A DNA stretch of 64,000 nucleotides. Source: Thermaerobacter marianensis DSM 12885 (lineage in GTDB: Bacteria; Bacillota; Sulfobacillia; Thermaerobacterales; Thermaerobacteraceae). Of this stretch, positions 61,372-64,000 are shown in pieces (position 1 is the first letter of the stretch; every line of letters begins with the position of its first letter). The notes under the pieces are model-generated. The model searched no databases. It was not told where the DNA came from and worked only from the letters and a program-made list of their open reading frames with translations. The stretch lies in the NCBI RefSeq assembly GCF_000184705.1, contig NC_014831.1, forward strand, positions 1,674,001 through 1,738,000, given 5' to 3'. The position numbers and the translations under genes were made by a program.

Positions 61372-61857
61372 TCATTCCTGGCAGCAAGCCCCGCCACCGG
61401 TGGCCGGCGACAGCCCCAGCTGCGCCCGGGCCTCCGCCAGCAGCGCGGGCACCTGCGGGATGCAGGGGCATTCCCTCAGGATTTCCGTCAACCAGAACGC
61501 TGCCTCGGCCCACTGCTCGCGGCGCATGGCCATCTCCGCCCGGTCGAAGTAGGCGTACACGGGGTGGACGGTCACCCGTAGCTGGGACCGTCCACCCCGG
61601 CCAGGCTGGGGCTTCCACGCCACCAGGCCCCAGCTCGCGAGACGACGCAGCACCTGCTGGGCCGCCCGGCGGGAACATCCCCACATCCCGGCCAGTTCGT
61701 CCACCGTCACCAGTACGCCGCCGTACGGCTCCCCGCCGGTGCCACCGTTGCCGGAGGCATCCCCCTCCGCACTGCGCTGGCGCACCCAGTGCGCCAGTTC
61801 GATGAACCGCTTGAGCAGCAGCCCGGCTTCACGGGTTTTGAGCGCGGGGGTCTTCAT
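61372..61857 (-). CDS. Winged-helix protein with SgrR N-terminal-like domain
   Basis: A 161-residue probable DNA-binding regulator. Residues 47-97 match the winged-helix of SgrR-type regulators: LVTVDELAGMWGCSRRAAQQVLRRL followed by WGLVAWKPQPGRGGRSQL. The last third is helical with YFDRAEMAMRREQWAEAAFWL and holds cysteines in RECPCIPQ and a terminal GGGACCQE. It has none of the solute-binding domain that makes up the rest of SgrR. ATG 61857 is 3 bases after the arsI stop, so it is co-transcribed. The cysteines would suit a metalloid sensor; that is inference. It is not an ArsR protein by sequence. Confidence 0.75.
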   Translation of the reverse strand: MKTPALKTREAGLLLKRFIELAHWVRQRSAEGDASGNGGTGGEPYGGVLVTVDELAGMWGCSRRAAQQVLRRLASWGLVAWKPQPGRGGRSQLRVTVHPVYAYFDRAEMAMRREQWAEAAFWLTEILRECPCIPQVPALLAEARAQLGLSPATGGGACCQE

Positions 61858-61860
61858 GGC

Positions 61861-62412
61861 TTATCCCGCGCAGCACTCCGCGCAACACGCTGGCGCCCCT
61901 GCCGGCTCACAGCAGCCAGGTTCGTTCGCTTCCTCCCCCGGCGCCGGACCCTGGTTTGGCCCGTGAATAGGCCCCCCACCGCCGTTCCTATGTGTGGCTT
62001 CGTGGCCGGTCTTGCCGGGACTGCCGTGGCGACGGGAGACGAAGAAGACCTCCCAACGGTGGCCATCGGGATCGACCACCCAGAACTTGTCCTGCCTGGA
62101 GTAGCAGCAGAGGGTGTCCTCCTCGACAGTCGCCGCAAGACCACCGTCCCGCACCCGTTCCAGGGCAGACCGAACCTCCGTGACCGATTCCACCTCAATC
62201 CCAAAGTGGTGCGTTGAGGTCGCCGACCCTGCCGCGGACCCGGGTTCCTTCGCCGGACCAGCCTGGGTCAAGGCAAGGTTCAGGCCCGGATTATCGAGGA
62301 GGAACTGGGCGTAGCCCGGTAGCATCCGGGCAGGGGGCTTGCCAAAGAAGCGTTCGTAGAACCGGACCGACGCCGGAAGATCGGAGACGGGCAGGGCGAT
62401 GTGTACGCGCAT
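61861..62412 (-). CDS. arsI: ArsI/CadI family C-As lyase with Cys-rich tail
   Basis: A VOC-fold dioxygenase that cleaves the carbon-arsenic bond of trivalent organoarsenicals. The iron ligands expected of ArsI are at His4 (RVHIALPV), His69 (THHFGIEV) and Glu121 (RWEVFF). The arsenic-binding cysteine pair Cys102-103 sits in EDTLCCYSRQDKFWVVDPDG. The C-terminal tail has six more cysteines in three pairs (CCEP..ACCAECCAG), as in many ArsI/CadI members. ATG 62412 follows GGAGGTGATC; 183 residues. arsM, arsP and arsR are not adjacent. Confidence 0.92.
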   Translation of the reverse strand: MRVHIALPVSDLPASVRFYERFFGKPPARMLPGYAQFLLDNPGLNLALTQAGPAKEPGSAAGSATSTHHFGIEVESVTEVRSALERVRDGGLAATVEEDTLCCYSRQDKFWVVDPDGHRWEVFFVSRRHGSPGKTGHEATHRNGGGGPIHGPNQGPAPGEEANEPGCCEPAGAPACCAECCAG

Positions 62413-62568
62413 GCTGATCACCTCCGGGGGATTTCTACCGCCATCGTGCACGGCCATGGCCCCGGGAAAAAGTGAGAGGTTCACCGCAAATCCCGCAAGG
62501 TTTCCTCCGCACCCTGCAGGGTCGCCTCACACTTTCCGGGGACAACCCCGCCCGCCCCGTCCCCCGGC

Positions 62569-63627
62569 TCAGGATGGGGCCTCCGCGACGGCCTGCCGGA
62601 GCGCCGCGACGAACGAGGTCGCCGCGTCCACCACGGCACGGATACGGTACTCTTCTTCCTTCCCGACCGGGTCGGCGGCTCCTCCCGCCGCCGCCTCGAT
62701 GCGGTCGACCAGCGCCGACCCCACGATGACCGCGTCGGCGTGGGCGGCCAGGGCCCGCGCCTGCTCGGGGCCGGCGACGCCGAACCCGATGGCCACGGGC
62801 CGCGGCCCCGCCGCGCGGACCCGGTCGAGCCACGCCGGCAGCTCCTCGGGCAGGTCCTTCCGCGCCCCCGTCACCCCCGTCACCGAGACGCAGTAGACGA
62901 ACCCGCCCCGGCCGGCGGTGGCCTGGCGCACGTGTTCGGGCGAGCTGGTGGGGGCCACCATGGGGATCAGGTGCAAGCCGGCCGCCCGGAACGCCGCGTC
63001 CGCCGCCCCCCGTTCCACCAGCGGCAGGTCGGGGATGATCACCCCGTCAAAGCCTGCGGCGGCCAGGGGGGCCGGTTCGTCCAGCAGGCCGCGGGCCAGC
63101 AGGGGGTTGGCGTAGGTCAGCAGCACCAGCGCCCCGTCCACGCCGCCGGCACGCAGGTCCCGCACCAGGTCCAGCACGTCCCCAAGCCGCACCCCCCGCG
63201 CCAGGGCGTGCTGGGTCGACCGCTGGATGGTCGGCCCGTCGGCCAACGGATCGGAGAAGGGCATCCCCAGCTCGACCACGTCGGCGCCGGCCGCAAAGAG
63301 GGCGGGGACCAGCTGGCGGGTGGCCTCCAGGCCGGGATGCCCCGCGGTGACGTACACGATCAGTGCCGCCCGCCCTTCGGCCCGGGCCCGGGCCAGAGCG
63401 TCATCCAGGCGGTTGACCGGCTCCGGCACCGTGCCGCCGGGCGCCACCGCCCCGGCCGGCGCGGCCTCGGCGCCGTTGGCAAATGCCGGGACCGCGGTGG
63501 GAGACGCCGGGACGCCGGCCCCCAGCGCCATCGCCCCCGGGCGCGACGCCGCTGCCCCGGGTCGGGGCTGGGATCCGCCGGCTTCGCCCTCCGCCGCTCC
63601 GGCCGTGGACCGGTTCACGCGGTTCAT
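62569..63627 (-). CDS. trpA: Tryptophan synthase alpha subunit TrpA with long N-terminal extension
   Basis: Releases indole from indole-3-glycerol phosphate. The TIM barrel begins near residue 70 ([27 protein letters not shown]). The catalytic Glu lies in [22 protein letters not shown] and the catalytic Asp in [27 protein letters not shown] and [11 protein letters not shown] complete it. ATG 63627 has AAAGGAGGG upstream and overlaps the trpB stop as ATGA. 352 residues against about 265; the first 70 are Ala/Gly/Pro. Confidence 0.95.
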   Translation of the reverse strand: MNRVNRSTAGAAEGEAGGSQPRPGAAASRPGAMALGAGVPASPTAVPAFANGAEAAPAGAVAPGGTVPEPVNRLDDALARARAEGRAALIVYVTAGHPGLEATRQLVPALFAAGADVVELGMPFSDPLADGPTIQRSTQHALARGVRLGDVLDLVRDLRAGGVDGALVLLTYANPLLARGLLDEPAPLAAAGFDGVIIPDLPLVERGAADAAFRAAGLHLIPMVAPTSSPEHVRQATAGRGGFVYCVSVTGVTGARKDLPEELPAWLDRVRAAGPRPVAIGFGVAGPEQARALAAHADAVIVGSALVDRIEAAAGGAADPVGKEEEYRIRAVVDAATSFVAALRQAVAEAPS

Positions 63628-64000
63628 CGCCCTTCCTCCTTTCCCGCGGCGCCGCCGCGGAGCCGCGCCACCTCGGCCACGTCCTTGTCGCCCCGGCCCG
63701 AGAGGCACACCACCACCACGCTGCCCGCCGGCAGCTCGGGCAGCAACCGCCGCAGGTAGGCGATGGCGTGGGCGCTCTCCAGGGCCGGGACGATCCCCTC
63801 CGTCCGGCAGAGGAGCTCGAAAGCCTCCAGCGCCTCCTGGTCGGTCACCGCCTCGTACCGCGCCCGGCCCGTGGCCTTGAGGTAGGCGTGCTCGGGCCCC
63901 ACACCCGGATAGTCGAGGCCCGCGGAGACCGAGTGGGCCGGCCGCACCTGGCCGTCCTCGTCCTGGAGGAGGTAGCTCAGGGCGCCGTGCAGGATCCCCG
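63624..64000 (-). CDS. trpB: Tryptophan synthase beta subunit TrpB, C-terminal part (5' end outside window)
   Basis: The last 125 residues of TrpB, which joins indole and serine with PLP. The visible text includes [16 protein letters not shown], the switch in the COMM/C-terminal region, [19 protein letters not shown] with the conserved Glu, and the PLP-phosphate-side LSGRGDKD. The frame is open at base 64000. It is followed by trpA with a four-base overlap, as usual. Confidence 0.95.
   Translation of the reverse strand, partial: GILHGALSYLLQDEDGQVRPAHSVSAGLDYPGVGPEHAYLKATGRARYEAVTDQEALEAFELLCRTEGIVPALESAHAIAYLRRLLPELPAGSVVVVCLSGRGDKDVAEVARLRGGAAGKEEGR

Overview
The window reads as chromosomal DNA of a very GC-rich, Gram-positive, probably thermophilic member of the Firmicutes (Bacillota); a Thermaerobacter-like organism is my best guess. 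The supporting signs are strong GGAGG ribosome-binding sites with many GTG and TTG starts, two T-box leaders ending in intrinsic terminators, a B. subtilis-type FMN riboswitch, separate purS/purQ/purL genes, a PdaB-like deacetylase of the kind found in spore formers, and a ferredoxin-dependent 2-oxoacid oxidoreductase. The genus is inference. I see no tRNA or rRNA gene, CRISPR array, insertion sequence or prophage.

Layout. 1-4.6 kb (minus): glycolate oxidase genes glcD-glcE-glcF, with glcF cut by the left edge. 4.9-6.7 kb (plus): a PAP2 phosphatase fused to a glycerophosphodiester phosphodiesterase. 6.9-12.4 kb (minus): a crotonase gene followed by the three subunits of a molybdenum hydroxylase resembling PaoABC. 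12.7-14.7 kb (plus): an odd membrane protein resembling the middle of PEP-utilising enzymes. 14.7-18.9 kb (minus): a small unknown protein, a BtuF-like binding protein, an HD protein, moaA and a polysaccharide deacetylase. 19.1 kb (plus): a TetR regulator. 20.1-22.6 kb (minus): one long RibE-RibB-RibA fusion gene behind an FMN riboswitch and terminator. 22.9-37.5 kb (minus): eleven genes for de novo IMP and AMP synthesis in the order purE-B-C-S-Q-L-F-M-N-H-D, with a clear promoter upstream.

37.9-41.7 kb (plus): a heme-monooxygenase-like gene, a DUF4395 membrane protein, and cimA behind an isoleucine-type T-box. 41.9-46.9 kb (minus): an A-type iron-sulfur carrier, korB-korA and an FAD-dependent oxidoreductase. 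47.2-52.0 kb (minus): a polar amino-acid ABC transporter (aapJ-Q-M-P order). 52.1-56.0 kb (plus): proC behind its own T-box, then a pterin dehydratase, a thioesterase and an RlmI-like methyltransferase. 56.2-57.1 kb (minus): a nucleotide-sugar-epimerase-like protein. 57.4-61.3 kb (plus): an MFS exporter, a DUF2089 regulator and a DUF4097 protein, tightly overlapped, then an unknown gene. 61.4-62.4 kb (minus): arsI with a winged-helix gene. 62.6-64.0 kb (minus): trpA and the 3' end of trpB.

Two patterns cut across the genes. Many housekeeping enzymes carry long Ala/Gly/Pro-rich linkers or tails that their families lack. The 9-mer GGTTCGTCC recurs about twenty times on either strand, in several reading frames, in linkers and between genes. 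These, together with the RibE-RibB-RibA fusion, the PAP2-GDPD fusion and the arsI/winged-helix pair, are the least ordinary items here. All coordinates, motif counts and similarities were worked out by eye, without searches.
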